From contig CAZTCD010000007.1 of NCBI GenBank assembly GCA_964612065.1, positions 6,097-70,096 of the forward strand: DNA of 64,000 bases, in the 5' to 3' direction. The notes under the pieces were generated by a model. It had not been told where the DNA came from. It saw only the letters and a list, made by a program, of their open reading frames with translations, and made no database searches. The DNA is from JAKFYM01 sp964612065 (GTDB taxonomy: Bacteria > Bdellovibrionota > UBA1018 > CAIPTA01). The translations under genes and the position numbers were made by a program. Positions 1 to 9,466 of this stretch are shown one piece after another (position 1 is the first letter of the stretch; the number at the start of each line of letters is the position of its first letter).

Positions 1-869
1 TGAACGAGCACGACTATTTCGCACTCTCCGAAGGCTTCCGCGCAAAAATGCGGAAGCTCTCCGCCGGATTTTCCACGGGAGAAACCAATCTCGCCCGGCC
101 GGCGATCGCGCTCGCCCAGAACCGTTTCGCCCCGGCACGCATCTCCACTCTGCTTCAGGATAAGCTCGGCGTGGCCCTGAAGATCAAAACCTCTCTGGCG
201 GAAATCGACGCCGAGGAGAGGAAAACCACCCGCCTGTTCGTGGTGGAGGAGGGCTACCCTCTGGAGCTTCGGCAAACGCATGAGCTGCTCGGCCTGGCGA
301 AAGAGCGTGACTGCACTCTGGTGCTTTTCCGTTCTTCTCTTTGCGAAAGCGGCCTCAATGAGCTGAAAAAGCTGAAAACTTTTCGCCTGAACCACGGATG
401 GCTGTTTGAAATCGGTATCTATCCAGGAGGCGGCCATGTGCTGCTGATCGAAGGGCAGGAAAATTCCAGCCTCACGATGAGCACCCTGGGCGATAGCCTC
501 GTTTCCGTGGCGAGAATCGAGCCTTTCTGCTCCTTTGACCGGGGAGATTCCGGTGTGATCTCCGTGAGCGTGGACTGGAACCTGAAAGACGAAACTCCTG
601 AGGAGAAAGCCAAGGGCCAGATGAAAACCCTTTTCCTCATGAATCCGGAGCCGGAAGCCAAAAAGCTGAATCTCGAATTTTCGGCCGGTGTGAGGATTCA
701 CGGCTCCGGCGAAGGTGCTGCCGCGGAAGCGGGACCCTTCGGCAAATGCTTCGAAACCGAGCTGCCCCCGCTTTCCGTGATTCCGATGAGCCTCTTCGTG
801 GAGCGGCTGCCGCAGGCTTTTGATCAGATAAAGGTGGATGAAAATGGAACTCCGGCAGAACTGGCATAA
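1..869 (+). CDS. Hypothetical protein, 5' end at the window edge
   Basis: The reading frame is open from the first bases. The window starts with TG followed by an in-frame AAC, so an ATG whose A lies one base outside is a likely start; an internal ATG at 48 is the first complete one. About 289 residues from the edge. I recognise no family. There is no signal peptide or membrane segment, so it is probably cytoplasmic. The C-terminus overlaps the start of the next gene by about 26 bases, which suggests translational coupling and a shared function. Confidence 0.7.
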   Translation, partial: NEHDYFALSEGFRAKMRKLSAGFSTGETNLARPAIALAQNRFAPARISTLLQDKLGVALKIKTSLAEIDAEERKTTRLFVVEEGYPLELRQTHELLGLAKERDCTLVLFRSSLCESGLNELKKLKTFRLNHGWLFEIGIYPGGGHVLLIEGQENSSLTMSTLGDSLVSVARIEPFCSFDRGDSGVISVSVDWNLKDETPEEKAKGQMKTLFLMNPEPEAKKLNLEFSAGVRIHGSGEGAAAEAGPFGKCFETELPPLSVIPMSLFVERLPQAFDQIKVDENGTPAELA

Positions 870-1704
870 ATTCCAGAGAATTCTAGGGCCGCTCCCGGCT
901 AAGAAGGCCGGGCTGGTGCTGCTGCTATCGCATAACCGCGTGGTGGCTGGCGCGCTCGGGCTTTCCACTGGCGGAGGGGCGCGGGGAGGCTTCAAGGAAA
1001 TCGGGCGGCAGGTCGATGATATCAACGGGGCCTGGGATGATCTTTCCTCTCGCTATGGTGCAGCCGGAGCCACTTTCGTGGACCAGGAAGAGCTGCTGAA
1101 CGCCCTTTCCCAGGTGGCTGCGGTGAAGCCTTCGGCCCCGGCCACCGATCACTTTCATGCTCAGCTCGGCCGTTTGCGCGAGATGCTCGGCGTGGAAAAA
1201 GGCGAGAAGAGCAAGCTGGCCACTCATGTGGGAGAGAGGCCGGTGGAGCATTTCTGGCCCCGGAAGAACTTCCTCCTCTCCATATTCCGCTCCTTTTTCG
1301 GGGAGCTTTTCCCCGAACGCAAGCTCCTGCTCGTGGGCGTGGTGAATAGCCCCGATAATTTCGATGCAATCCTGCTCGAGTTTCAAGGCAGCGAGGTGAA
1401 AGGTTTTTCCGAGCCTGACTTCTCCGGTATCGATTGGAAGGGGCTGGATCTTTTTCTGCCGGAAACCGCCGCCCGTTTCGTGGCCTGGTGTGAGAACCAC
1501 TATGTGCTTCCTGCCTATTCGATCTTCCTCAGTCGCCGTGTGTGGGACGAAGCTCGAGGAGCCCAGATGCAGGGTGGAGAGCGTGCTGCCTGGAAGGTTT
1601 TACAGAAGACCAAGGTGGCGCGCGACGTGGAAAAAGAAGTGCTCTTCGAGCCCGAACCTTGGCCGGTGAAGGCGCTACTTCGTTGGCATTCCATGCGGGG
1701 TTAG
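844..1704 (+). CDS. Hypothetical protein coupled to the upstream gene
   Basis: About 286 residues, no recognised family and no export signal. Two in-frame ATGs occur at 838 and 844. AAGGTGG (831-837) abuts the first but sits six bases before the second, so 844 is preferred. It overlaps the end of the upstream gene, typical of a two-gene translationally coupled unit. A hydrophobic aromatic stretch near residues 140-170 resembles a soluble core more than a membrane helix. The function is unknown; the coupling suggests it works with the upstream product. Confidence 0.75.
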   Translation: MELRQNWHKFQRILGPLPAKKAGLVLLLSHNRVVAGALGLSTGGGARGGFKEIGRQVDDINGAWDDLSSRYGAAGATFVDQEELLNALSQVAAVKPSAPATDHFHAQLGRLREMLGVEKGEKSKLATHVGERPVEHFWPRKNFLLSIFRSFFGELFPERKLLLVGVVNSPDNFDAILLEFQGSEVKGFSEPDFSGIDWKGLDLFLPETAARFVAWCENHYVLPAYSIFLSRRVWDEARGAQMQGGERAAWKVLQKTKVARDVEKEVLFEPEPWPVKALLRWHSMRG

Positions 1705-1789
1705 GCCGTCTGTAGCGATTTCAGGCCGGGCCCCAAGCGTCAAAATCCCGGCATTGAAAGTGCTGCTTACCCGGTAGTAGGATATTTCC

Positions 1790-2740
1790 ATGGCACGGAC
1801 GCCGAAGCTCAGGCACGCATTTCTTTGGATCTCCTTCTTTTTGCTCTCCTCCTGCGGAAAGTATGACCGCATTGATGACGGTGGTTTCACCACTGTGGAG
1901 ATCGGGGGAGGGCAGTCGCATAACCTTCTCACCGCAAACGTGCTCACCTACGGCATCCTGATTTACGCCTATAGTGATACCTACGTTACGAATCTGAAGC
2001 TTTCCGACGAAAGCCAGCTGGCGCATATCACCCTGCCGAACGGCACCTATCAGTTCTATGCTTTCGGCCATGCCTTCGACTTCGGCTCTTTCGCATCCAA
2101 TCCCATTCGATGTGCTGTATCCGGCTCCATCGCTCTAACCGGTACGGCCCAAACCGTGGCGTTGGATTTCCGGGAGTCGAATTGCGCGAACGGCGCTTTC
2201 ACGTCTGGCGGCAACCATCTGGATACCAATACCGGGTCTACGATCGCCAACTCGGGAGCCATTTTCGCGCAGCTGGAATACATTCACTGTGGAACGGCGG
2301 CTGGAACCGCGCTTTCCACCGTGGCCGCCACGCAGGATTGTTCCACCGGCTCAGGCATCTCAGCCCCTTGGGCGGTGGGCTCCAACGCCCGCTTCCAGGC
2401 AGTGGTGCCGATTTTCAAGCGCTCCGGAAACGTAACTCAGGTGATCGGCGAAGCTTACCGAAGCGCCTGCAGTGGCAGCGCCTACGTGGATACCATGGGT
2501 TCCCAAGCAACCTCGCTGCCAGTACGGTTTCCCTCCGGTGTGTCTACGCAGCCAGGAGTGTTCCCGATTGCTTTTGAAACCTTCACTGAAACGGACTGTA
2601 ACTCGGTACCCGTGGCTCGCCACGAGTTTTACAATGGCTTGATCTTCGGCCCCACGAATGGGGCCTCGCTGGGCAGGGCGCTTTACTACACCAGCGGCTC
2701 GGGTGTGGGCCGCCTTCGCCTGTATCTCCGGGAGCCTTGA
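1790..2740 (+). CDS. Putative lipoprotein
   Basis: 316 residues beginning with a basic N-region, a hydrophobic stretch and a lipobox L-S-S-C at about residues 19-22, so it is predicted to be lipidated and exported by the Sec pathway. The mature part is rich in Ser, Thr, Gly and Ala with scattered cysteines, as in extracytoplasmic beta-rich proteins. AGGA lies about eight bases before the ATG. The gene ends six bases before the large membrane protein at 2747, so the two are probably co-transcribed. No family recognised. Confidence 0.8.
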   Translation: MARTPKLRHAFLWISFFLLSSCGKYDRIDDGGFTTVEIGGGQSHNLLTANVLTYGILIYAYSDTYVTNLKLSDESQLAHITLPNGTYQFYAFGHAFDFGSFASNPIRCAVSGSIALTGTAQTVALDFRESNCANGAFTSGGNHLDTNTGSTIANSGAIFAQLEYIHCGTAAGTALSTVAATQDCSTGSGISAPWAVGSNARFQAVVPIFKRSGNVTQVIGEAYRSACSGSAYVDTMGSQATSLPVRFPSGVSTQPGVFPIAFETFTETDCNSVPVARHEFYNGLIFGPTNGASLGRALYYTSGSGVGRLRLYLREP

Positions 2741-2746
2741 GGCATA

Positions 2747-5071
2747 ATGTTTCCTTGGATCAGCGGCTCCCGGCTGCTCTGGCTAGTGCTGGGAGCGTGC
2801 GCCCTTTTCCTGCCCTTTCACCAGCTGCTTTACTCCGATAGAGCTCTTTTTTTCCGGGATCTCTCCCGCGATCTGCTCGTGCAGAAAAGCATCTGGGCGG
2901 AAGCGGTGAGAGCGGGAGAGGGGATCCCTCTCTGGAACCGCTTCGCGCTGGGAGGCACGCCTTTCTACACGATGATCGTGGGCTCTCCGCAGCATCCGCT
3001 GAACTTTCTTTTTTTGCTTTTTTCCCGGGACGAGGCGCCCCGTGCTTTGGCCTGGTACCTGTGGATTCACTATCTGGCGTTCGGAGCGGGGGCCTGCCTG
3101 CTTCTCAGGTCCTTCCGTTTGCGGTGGCCTGTTGCGGTTATGATGGCGGTTAGTGCAGCCCTCTCGGGATTTTTACTGAGCGCTCACAGCCTTGGGCATC
3201 TGGTGGCTTCCGCGGTGGCGGTGCCTTGGTATTTCTATTTCACCCGCACCTACTTCCGGAGCGCGAGGCCGCTTTATCTTCTGGCCGCCAGCGCGATGAT
3301 CGCCTGGCCGATCTATGCGGGCGATCCCCAGTTCACCTATGTGCTGGCGGTGATCTCGGGCTATCAGTTTTTAAGACTCCGCCTCTGGCTGCCGTGGCTT
3401 GGCCTTGGTGCTTTGGCATTTCTCGCATCGGCAGCGCAGTTGCTGCCTACTGCGGCCGAGATCATGGCCTCGGAACGCCTGCAGATCGAGACCACTGAGC
3501 TGCTCTATTTTTCATTTCATCCCTCCCGGCTGGCCGAGCTCTTCTTCCCTCTTTTCTTCGGCAACCGCTATGGGGTGGAGAGCTTCTGGGGGGCTGATCT
3601 CGTTAATTTCCATTATAAACATCCATTCATATTTTCTGTTTATCTAGGGATACTGAGTCTATTTTCCCTGTCGCTTTTGCCGCTCCTTTTTCGGCGCGGA
3701 AAGATTGTTCGGCGCGCGCTTCCCTTGGCGGCGCTGGTGCTTGCCGGCTTTTTCCTTGGCATGGGCAAGTTTTTTCCGCTTCCCCTTTACGAGGAGTTTT
3801 CCCGCTGGATTCCCCTCTTTGGCCTGTTCCGCTATCCGGAGAGGTTTCTGTTCTGGCCGCTTTTTGCACTTTGGCTTCTATGCTCGCTGGCTCTGGAGCG
3901 AGGTTTTCGTTTGCCAAAAATCTTTCTATCGCCGGTCTATGTTTTTTCTTTCGCGAGCGCCCTGGCCGTTAACGCCGCGGCCTGGTGGTTCCTGGAGGTG
4001 CCTGGCCCGGCCAAGGACGCTCTGTTTGCCACCCTTTGGAAGGCGGGGGCGTTTCTGATCGCTGCGCAGGTTCTGCCGCGAATGCAGCGATCCTCCTGGC
4101 TTCCGTTGGTATGCGCCGTACTGTTGGTTTATGAGCTGTGGGCGGTGCAGTCGCGCCTGATCTGGTTTCAGAGCAAGCATATGGCGGATGGAAACCGCTA
4201 CCAGCTGGTGAGCTCCATTCGCGGGAGCTTGGCCTCGAGAAAAGCAGAAATAGAAAGTGGCGCCGCTTTTCGCCTGGGCACGGAGAAGCTCGGCAGATTC
4301 GAGTTCAACGCCGCAAGGATGGACCATACCGTGGCCACCACTTTCAATCTGTTCGATAGCCTGGCCGCCAATACCGCGGGATTTTTCGGCATTGAGGACG
4401 TTTCCGGCTACTTTTCTTTTTTACCTTCCAGCCGATTGAAGTTCTGGAAGGCCATGGTGCGGCCCGATTCGGGCGGGGGCGATATCCGCTTTTATCATGA
4501 TCTGCTGGGCGTATATTACACACCCGTTCGCAATCCCGACGACCAGAGAATCCGCCTGGAAGTGAACGAAACTGCGCTTCCCTATCTCTACGTGCCGGAG
4601 CGGGTTTTATTCGACGATACTTTCGATTCCACTCTCCACACCTTGCGGGCCGGAGAGTTTCGCCCGAACAGAGATGCCGCGCTCACGGGATTGGCTCATG
4701 AGGCGGTGGAGCAAAGAGGCGAGCGAGGCAACTTTCGCATCCTCCGGCGGGATTCCAGGGCATTGGATTTCGAGTTCACGCCAGGGCCGGGTCCTGCGAA
4801 GCGCTACCTCGTGGTGAGCGAGAGCTTCCACAGAGGCTGGAGGGCTTGGGCGAGTGGGGTCGAGCTACCACTTTGGACGGCTAACGGATGGAGTATGATC
4901 ACGGAACTGGACAAGCTCGAGCCGGGCAAGGCGGTGACGGTAGAGATGCGCTTTCAGCCTCCTTGGCTGTGGCCAGGCCTTTTGCTTACGGCCTCCTGGT
5001 GGCTGATCGTGATTCTGGCTTCTTTCGGGAGGCTTCGGTTTCTATCTACTTTGCGAGGTACTCGCAGCTGA
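2747..5071 (+). CDS. YfhO-like multi-pass membrane protein
   Basis: 774 residues with many hydrophobic segments through roughly residue 470, a soluble extracytoplasmic region, and a final membrane helix. The early P-L-W-N...G-G-T-P-F motif (about residues 63-74) and the C-terminal block with S-E-S-F-H-R-G-W followed by a sugar-binding-like beta domain are characteristic of the YfhO family (Pfam PF09586), GT-C-type proteins implicated in glycosylation of cell-surface polymers. GAGG precedes the ATG. The last 26 bases overlap the convergent gene on the other strand. The donor and acceptor cannot be told from sequence. Confidence 0.75.
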   Translation: MFPWISGSRLLWLVLGACALFLPFHQLLYSDRALFFRDLSRDLLVQKSIWAEAVRAGEGIPLWNRFALGGTPFYTMIVGSPQHPLNFLFLLFSRDEAPRALAWYLWIHYLAFGAGACLLLRSFRLRWPVAVMMAVSAALSGFLLSAHSLGHLVASAVAVPWYFYFTRTYFRSARPLYLLAASAMIAWPIYAGDPQFTYVLAVISGYQFLRLRLWLPWLGLGALAFLASAAQLLPTAAEIMASERLQIETTELLYFSFHPSRLAELFFPLFFGNRYGVESFWGADLVNFHYKHPFIFSVYLGILSLFSLSLLPLLFRRGKIVRRALPLAALVLAGFFLGMGKFFPLPLYEEFSRWIPLFGLFRYPERFLFWPLFALWLLCSLALERGFRLPKIFLSPVYVFSFASALAVNAAAWWFLEVPGPAKDALFATLWKAGAFLIAAQVLPRMQRSSWLPLVCAVLLVYELWAVQSRLIWFQSKHMADGNRYQLVSSIRGSLASRKAEIESGAAFRLGTEKLGRFEFNAARMDHTVATTFNLFDSLAANTAGFFGIEDVSGYFSFLPSSRLKFWKAMVRPDSGGGDIRFYHDLLGVYYTPVRNPDDQRIRLEVNETALPYLYVPERVLFDDTFDSTLHTLRAGEFRPNRDAALTGLAHEAVEQRGERGNFRILRRDSRALDFEFTPGPGPAKRYLVVSESFHRGWRAWASGVELPLWTANGWSMITELDKLEPGKAVTVEMRFQPPWLWPGLLLTASWWLIVILASFGRLRFLSTLRGTRS

Positions 5072-5552
5072 ATGTCACCTGGCGGGTGGACACCTTCTTT
5101 TCATCGTCCCCCGGTTTTTCACGATAGGTGCTCACCAGAGTGAGCACTGCTTCGGCCGGGTATACGCCGGGAGGGATCGGCCCCGCGGTGAAGGGGAGAT
5201 CAACCTTCGTGAGCGTGAAAACCACGGCGTCGAAGCGGATGCTCGGCAGGCGGCCGGGAGCTGGATTCAAGAGGTCGCTATGGTCCGCCACGGTGAAACG
5301 ATCGGTTTCTGTCCTGATCATCCAAGAATCAGCGGAAGAATACTGCCACTCGATGTCCACGTAGGATTCGCGGGAGGAGTCTCCGGTAAGTTGGCTTACG
5401 AGCTTCAGGCTTCTCACGCTCTGAAGGGAATCCCATCCTGAGCGCAGGGCTTTTCCGAAGGCTCCGTTTGGCTTGCACTCTATGTGCACAGAAGTGTGGG
5501 CATGGGCCGGCAGGGCAATAAGGACGAGGAGCGGAAGAAGAAGGGATTTCAC
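5046..5552 (-). CDS. Small exported protein, unknown function
   Basis: 168 residues starting at GTG with a strong GGAGG five bases upstream. A classic signal peptide with cleavage after A-H-A near residue 19 places it in the periplasm or outside. Two cysteines, one near residue 26 and one near the C-terminus (S-C-E), could form a disulfide. The 3' end overlaps the convergent YfhO-like gene by 26 bases. No family recognised. Confidence 0.75.
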   Translation of the reverse strand: MKSLLLPLLVLIALPAHAHTSVHIECKPNGAFGKALRSGWDSLQSVRSLKLVSQLTGDSSRESYVDIEWQYSSADSWMIRTETDRFTVADHSDLLNPAPGRLPSIRFDAVVFTLTKVDLPFTAGPIPPGVYPAEAVLTLVSTYREKPGDDEKKVSTRQVTFSCEYLAK

Positions 5553-5578
5553 ATAAACCTCCGGAATGGCTCACGGGA

Positions 5579-5607
5579 ATTGCAGGGTGGCCCTGTATAC
5601 CTGCAAT
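5579..5607 (-). promoter_or_regulatory. Inverted repeat ATTGCAGG-N13-CCTGCAAT upstream of the exported protein
   Basis: Perfect 8-bp arms 27 bases upstream of the GTG at 5552, so within its promoter or 5' leader. It could be an operator or an RNA hairpin. The rest of the 305-base gap 5553-5857 between this gene and rlmN shows no convincing gene. Confidence 0.4.
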
Positions 5608-5857
5608 GGCACGGGGAATCCACTTATCGCAAGCTGGCACACTTGCGTGTTGATGAATGGCCGAATTCTCGTTCAGAAAAGAGAGGTTGAAGCGGCTGCC
5701 GAGAAATCTTCCCGCCAGAGGGAGAAAAGGCAAGACCTCCCGAGGCCTTAGTCTAGATCTATCAACACACAAGGGGGCCGGCTTAAACCACTCAATTGAT
5801 GCAAAGCATTAAAAGGCCTTGCCTTTCGAGGGGATAACCCGCATATTGAGCCTCCCC

Positions 5858-7081
5858 ATGAGCCAGATCCGCACCGACATCATCAGCCTCAATCCAGAGG
5901 TGGCTGCCAAGCCGCTCGATGAGCGCGCCAAGATCTTCGATATGCCCGCTGTGGGCGCGAAAGAAACCGAAACCCGCATTCCGATCACCGGCCTCACCTT
6001 CGAAAAGCTCGTGGCGGAGATCGCTTCCCTGGGGAAAGAGAAATACCGGGCGGAGCAGGTGTTTTTCTGGCTCTATAGGAAACGCGTGCGCTCCTTCGCG
6101 GAGATGAGCAACGTATCCAAAGAAGTGCGGGAGCTGCTCGAGCAGAAGTTCTTCATTCCCCATCCTCCGCAGATCCAGATGCAGATCTCGGCCGAAGACA
6201 ACGCCCATAAATACCTCTATCGCTGCGCCGATCAGCGCACGATCGAAACCGTGCTCATGCCGATCAAAGATCGCCTTACCCAGTGCGTGAGCTCCCAGGT
6301 GGGCTGTGCCATGGCCTGCGCCTTCTGCAATACCGGCGACATGGGCCTGATGCGGAATCTCAAAACCCACGAGATCGTGGACCAGGTGCTCGAAGTGGCC
6401 CGCAACTATCCCCAGCACATCGTGGATAAGTTCGGCGAGCGCATCACGAATATTGTTTATATGGGAATGGGGGAGCCGCTCCACAATCTCGAAAACGTGC
6501 TCGATTCGATCGCCATTCTCACGCATCCGCGAGGCTTCAATATCTCCCACCGCAAGATCACGGTTAGCACCAGCGGTCTCGTGCCCCAGATGCTCGAGCT
6601 CGGACGTCGCTCGAAGGTGAATCTGGCCGTTTCCCTCAACGCCACCACCGACCAGCTCCGCGACGAGATCATGCCGGTGAACAAGCGTTACAACCTGAAA
6701 GCCCTGCTCGATGGCTGCCGGCAGTATGAGCTCGGCCCGGGCCGACGGATCACTTTCGAATACGTGATGCTGAAGGGCCTCAACGATTCACGGCAAGACG
6801 CCCAGCGGATCCTGGCTCTGTTGCGCGGTATTCCCTCCAAGGTGAACTTGATTCCCTATAACCCTCATCCGGCCTCGCCCTTCCTGCGGCCGGATCTGCC
6901 GAGCGTGATGGCCTTCCAGAAGTACCTGCTGGACCGCAACCTCACCACCACGATACGGATCTCGAAGGGCCCCGATATCCTGGCCGCCTGCGGGCAGCTG
7001 CGCTCGAAAGAGGCGCTGAGATCCAGGCATGCCGAGAGGCGGGAGCGCCGGCAGGGTATGGATACGTCTGTTCGCGCCTAA
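5858..7081 (+). CDS. rlmN: Dual-specificity 23S rRNA A2503 / tRNA A37 C2-methyltransferase RlmN
   Basis: Radical SAM methyltransferase that methylates C2 of adenosine 2503 in 23S rRNA and A37 in some tRNAs. The cluster-binding motif C150-x3-C154-x2-C157 is intact, preceded by the typical N-terminal domain with F-F-W-L-Y. The C-terminal methyl-carrying cysteine is present in A-A-C-G-Q (about C378). Length of 407 residues is slightly above the usual 350-390 because of a variable N-terminus and a basic tail. A TTG at 5819 could extend the protein by 13 residues; the ATG at 5858 is preferred because the extension matches nothing in the family. Confidence 0.95.
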   Translation: MSQIRTDIISLNPEVAAKPLDERAKIFDMPAVGAKETETRIPITGLTFEKLVAEIASLGKEKYRAEQVFFWLYRKRVRSFAEMSNVSKEVRELLEQKFFIPHPPQIQMQISAEDNAHKYLYRCADQRTIETVLMPIKDRLTQCVSSQVGCAMACAFCNTGDMGLMRNLKTHEIVDQVLEVARNYPQHIVDKFGERITNIVYMGMGEPLHNLENVLDSIAILTHPRGFNISHRKITVSTSGLVPQMLELGRRSKVNLAVSLNATTDQLRDEIMPVNKRYNLKALLDGCRQYELGPGRRITFEYVMLKGLNDSRQDAQRILALLRGIPSKVNLIPYNPHPASPFLRPDLPSVMAFQKYLLDRNLTTTIRISKGPDILAACGQLRSKEALRSRHAERRERRQGMDTSVRA

Positions 7082-7165
7082 AATGTTGAGAGTCCTCCCG
7101 CTTGTGGCGAGGAAGGCTTTCCAACGCATCATCGCTACTCAAAGCAGCCGGATGCTGATCGGACA

Positions 7166-7561
7166 CTAGTCGCAAGAACGCTGGCTTACCACTTCGGATT
7201 CCGAGTTGCAGCCCACGTAGCGGCAGCTCGTGGCGCCCATTCGGTAACAGCGGTCCAGAGCTTCGTTGCGGGTGTCGTACTCATCGGAACCATAGGCTTC
7301 GAAGGTTTCCGTGAATCCCTGAGAATTTACGCCTTCAGCTTTGCAGGAATAATTTTCCCTGGAGCAGGTTTCCGTGCAGCGGCCGTGCTTGGCTTTGCAC
7401 TCCTCGCAGGAATTGTGGGCCCCCCAATGCTCTTCCCAGCCCCTATCGGTGGCAAGGCAGCTCACCTGCCCGCCGCGGCCCCAGTAGGCGTTGGCGTTGA
7501 TGGCGTTCAGTGCGGTGAAGAGAGTGATGGCTAGAGCAAGTATCGATAAAATTGGTTTCAC
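7166..7561 (-). CDS. Small exported cysteine-rich protein
   Basis: 131 residues with a signal peptide (cleavage near A-N-A, about residue 25). The mature domain has ten cysteines in about 105 residues, including C-x2-C and C-x3-C pairs, which suggests a disulfide-stapled periplasmic or secreted protein. The C-terminal half has an N-E-A-L-D-R-C...C-x3-C pattern seen in small secreted repeat domains of predatory and environmental Gram-negatives, but I cannot name a family. Confidence 0.7.
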   Translation of the reverse strand: MKPILSILALAITLFTALNAINANAYWGRGGQVSCLATDRGWEEHWGAHNSCEECKAKHGRCTETCSRENYSCKAEGVNSQGFTETFEAYGSDEYDTRNEALDRCYRMGATSCRYVGCNSESEVVSQRSCD

Positions 7562-7732
7562 AGAGGCTCCTGGCAGGGGGCGGGAATTCGCCTTGGCGGG
7601 AACAGCAAGCGATGTGCCATCAGGAAGCGCTGCGATTTCAGATAAATAGAATCTCTAGAGTGGAGCCAATATGCCCGGAGTGACTAAATGGCACCAAGCG
7701 AGTAAATCCTCGCCGCGGAAAACATGCGGATA

Positions 7733-8299
7733 CTAGTCAGAGGCCGGTGTGCGCCCCGATTTCCGCTCCAGGCAGCGCAGTCGCTCCTTCGATCCTTTAC
7801 CCGGCAGATCGCAGGCCGAGGTTTCGAACGCGCTGAGATCCAGCCTCACGCACCGGATACGGAGGTCGTTGGAAACCAGGATTCTCGAGCAGGCATCCAC
7901 AGCTTGCGCGCTTCGGCCGTTGCGAACGCACTTTACCTGATCGGCCTCGATAGGGCTGAGCCTCTTGCAGCTCTTCATCAGCTCAGGGGTGGGATAAGAG
8001 CGCAGGCAGATCAGTTGGTTGTCGGTGGACCAGCCGCTTTTTCCACAGATCTCGAAAGAATCTTTATTGGCTCCGGTACGGAGGGCGGTGAGGCGTAGTT
8101 CCGGGTCTTTGTGAAAGGCAGCAGCGAGCTGGATCAGATCGGCCTTCAGTTCCATGAGCTCACTATGGCCCACGCATCTGCGAATGCAGTCCTTCCCCGA
8201 CTTGCAGAGCTCTTTACAGGCTTCGTTCACGGCATTGCCCGCGTGGCTATTGGTAGCCAGAAAAAAGAAGAAGAAAGTGATGCGAATCAGGGGTGCCAT
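7733..8299 (-). CDS. Exported protein with many cysteines
   Basis: 188 residues from the ATG at 8299, which has AAGG seven bases upstream; a TTG at 8320 would add seven residues and is less likely. A hydrophobic signal peptide with five consecutive Phe ends near S-H-A. The mature part has about 12 cysteines spaced as C-x3-C, C-x4-C and similar, consistent with a helical disulfide-rich fold. Sequence near I-C-L-R-S-Y-P-T-P-E recalls short cysteine repeats but I cannot assign it. Probably periplasmic. Confidence 0.65.
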   Translation of the reverse strand: MAPLIRITFFFFFLATNSHAGNAVNEACKELCKSGKDCIRRCVGHSELMELKADLIQLAAAFHKDPELRLTALRTGANKDSFEICGKSGWSTDNQLICLRSYPTPELMKSCKRLSPIEADQVKCVRNGRSAQAVDACSRILVSNDLRIRCVRLDLSAFETSACDLPGKGSKERLRCLERKSGRTPASD

Positions 8300-8446
8300 G
8301 CGTACCTTGCTGGAGCTCAATGCTTGGGTATTTTTCGGCCGGAAATAGCCGGGACTTAAGGAGAATTCGGCCTAACTCCGATCGGAGACGGAGGATGGAG
8401 ATCCTAGAGATTCCAGGGGTTTAGAAGAAACCGTGGGTGCGGCTAA

Positions 8447-9394
8447 CTAGATTTCATTAGCAGAATTCTGGAGCCGGAACTTACCGCCGGGCCGTGAGAT
8501 CTCCACGCTCACCTGTCCTTCGAGAGCTTCGATAAGTTCCCGGGAAATTTCTTCGTTCTGTACCAGAAGCGAAGGTGCCTCGGAAAGGGGCAGGGGGCGC
8601 CAGGAGGTGGGGAAGGCCCCCATGTATACCGTTTCCCTGTCCACGATGGCGCATTCCGAGCGGAGGCGGCGCCCGCAGATCTTGAGCACGGCTCCTGATA
8701 CGGTAAGGCGCCGGAGGCGGCGGAGGGCGGGTGCGTCTTCGCGTTCCGCATTGAGAAAGACAGTAACTCGTACTCCTCTGGAGAGAGCGGCATGAAGGTG
8801 GCCTTCCACGCGCTTGGAAATCCGGCTTTCAGGAAGGGAAAGCACGATTTCTTTCCTGGCGAGAACGATGCAGGCATAAAATTCCTCCGCGCTCTGGCTG
8901 CCGCTATAGAGGGAGTAGTTCTTGTGCCGGACGGAGAAGGCCACGGGACCGCTGCTCGAGCTCCATCGCTGGTCGAAGTAGGCGGCTGCACCGTGAGCTA
9001 CGTCGGAGCCGAGCAGGCATTCCACGGAAAGAGAGAGCGACAAAGACGGACGCGCGCTGCGGGCGTTCACCGCCATTACTTCCGCGCGATCGAAGATCCA
9101 GAATTCACCGTTCAGCGGGCGTTGTCGAGGCAACCAGGCCAGGGCGCCACGGCACTGGCGGAACTCGGCGCCGGCGATTTCCAGAGAGGCAGCCCGTTCA
9201 GAGGCGGAAATGCTCTCGTTTTCCGCAAGCACTCTAACTCGGATCCCGCGTCTGGCGCAGGCCTCGAGCGCATGGGCGAGTTCGGCAGGCCAGGCTTCGA
9301 TCTGAGGGCGGCTGGAAAGAATGAGAATTTCGGACTGGGATCCTTGCAGAAGCAGGATCTTGCGAGTCGTCCTGGACTCGAGGAGCAGCTTCAT
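8447..9394 (-). CDS. Phospholipase-D-fold protein with degenerate HKD motifs
   Basis: 315 residues forming two halves of the PLD superfamily pattern: a sensor-like strand (E-I-L-I-L-S-S), then A-C-A-R-R-G-I-R-V-R-V-L, repeated later as A-L-S-R-G-V-R-V-T-V-F. In active PLD enzymes each half carries H-x-K-x4-D. Here the first reads N-x-E-x4-D (about residues 95-102) and the second R-x-E-x4-D (about 267-274), so the His and Lys are lost from both while the Asp is kept. It is probably catalytically inactive and may act as a ligand-binding or scaffold protein, as in TrmB-type sensor domains. No signal peptide. Confidence 0.6.
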   Translation of the reverse strand: MKLLLESRTTRKILLLQGSQSEILILSSRPQIEAWPAELAHALEACARRGIRVRVLAENESISASERAASLEIAGAEFRQCRGALAWLPRQRPLNGEFWIFDRAEVMAVNARSARPSLSLSLSVECLLGSDVAHGAAAYFDQRWSSSSGPVAFSVRHKNYSLYSGSQSAEEFYACIVLARKEIVLSLPESRISKRVEGHLHAALSRGVRVTVFLNAEREDAPALRRLRRLTVSGAVLKICGRRLRSECAIVDRETVYMGAFPTSWRPLPLSEAPSLLVQNEEISRELIEALEGQVSVEISRPGGKFRLQNSANEI

Positions 9395-9466
9395 CTTTAG
9401 ATTGTTTCAGACGCAGGGAGGATTACAAAATCTTTTCTGGAAATATTTCTCTCTCCGAAAAACCAC

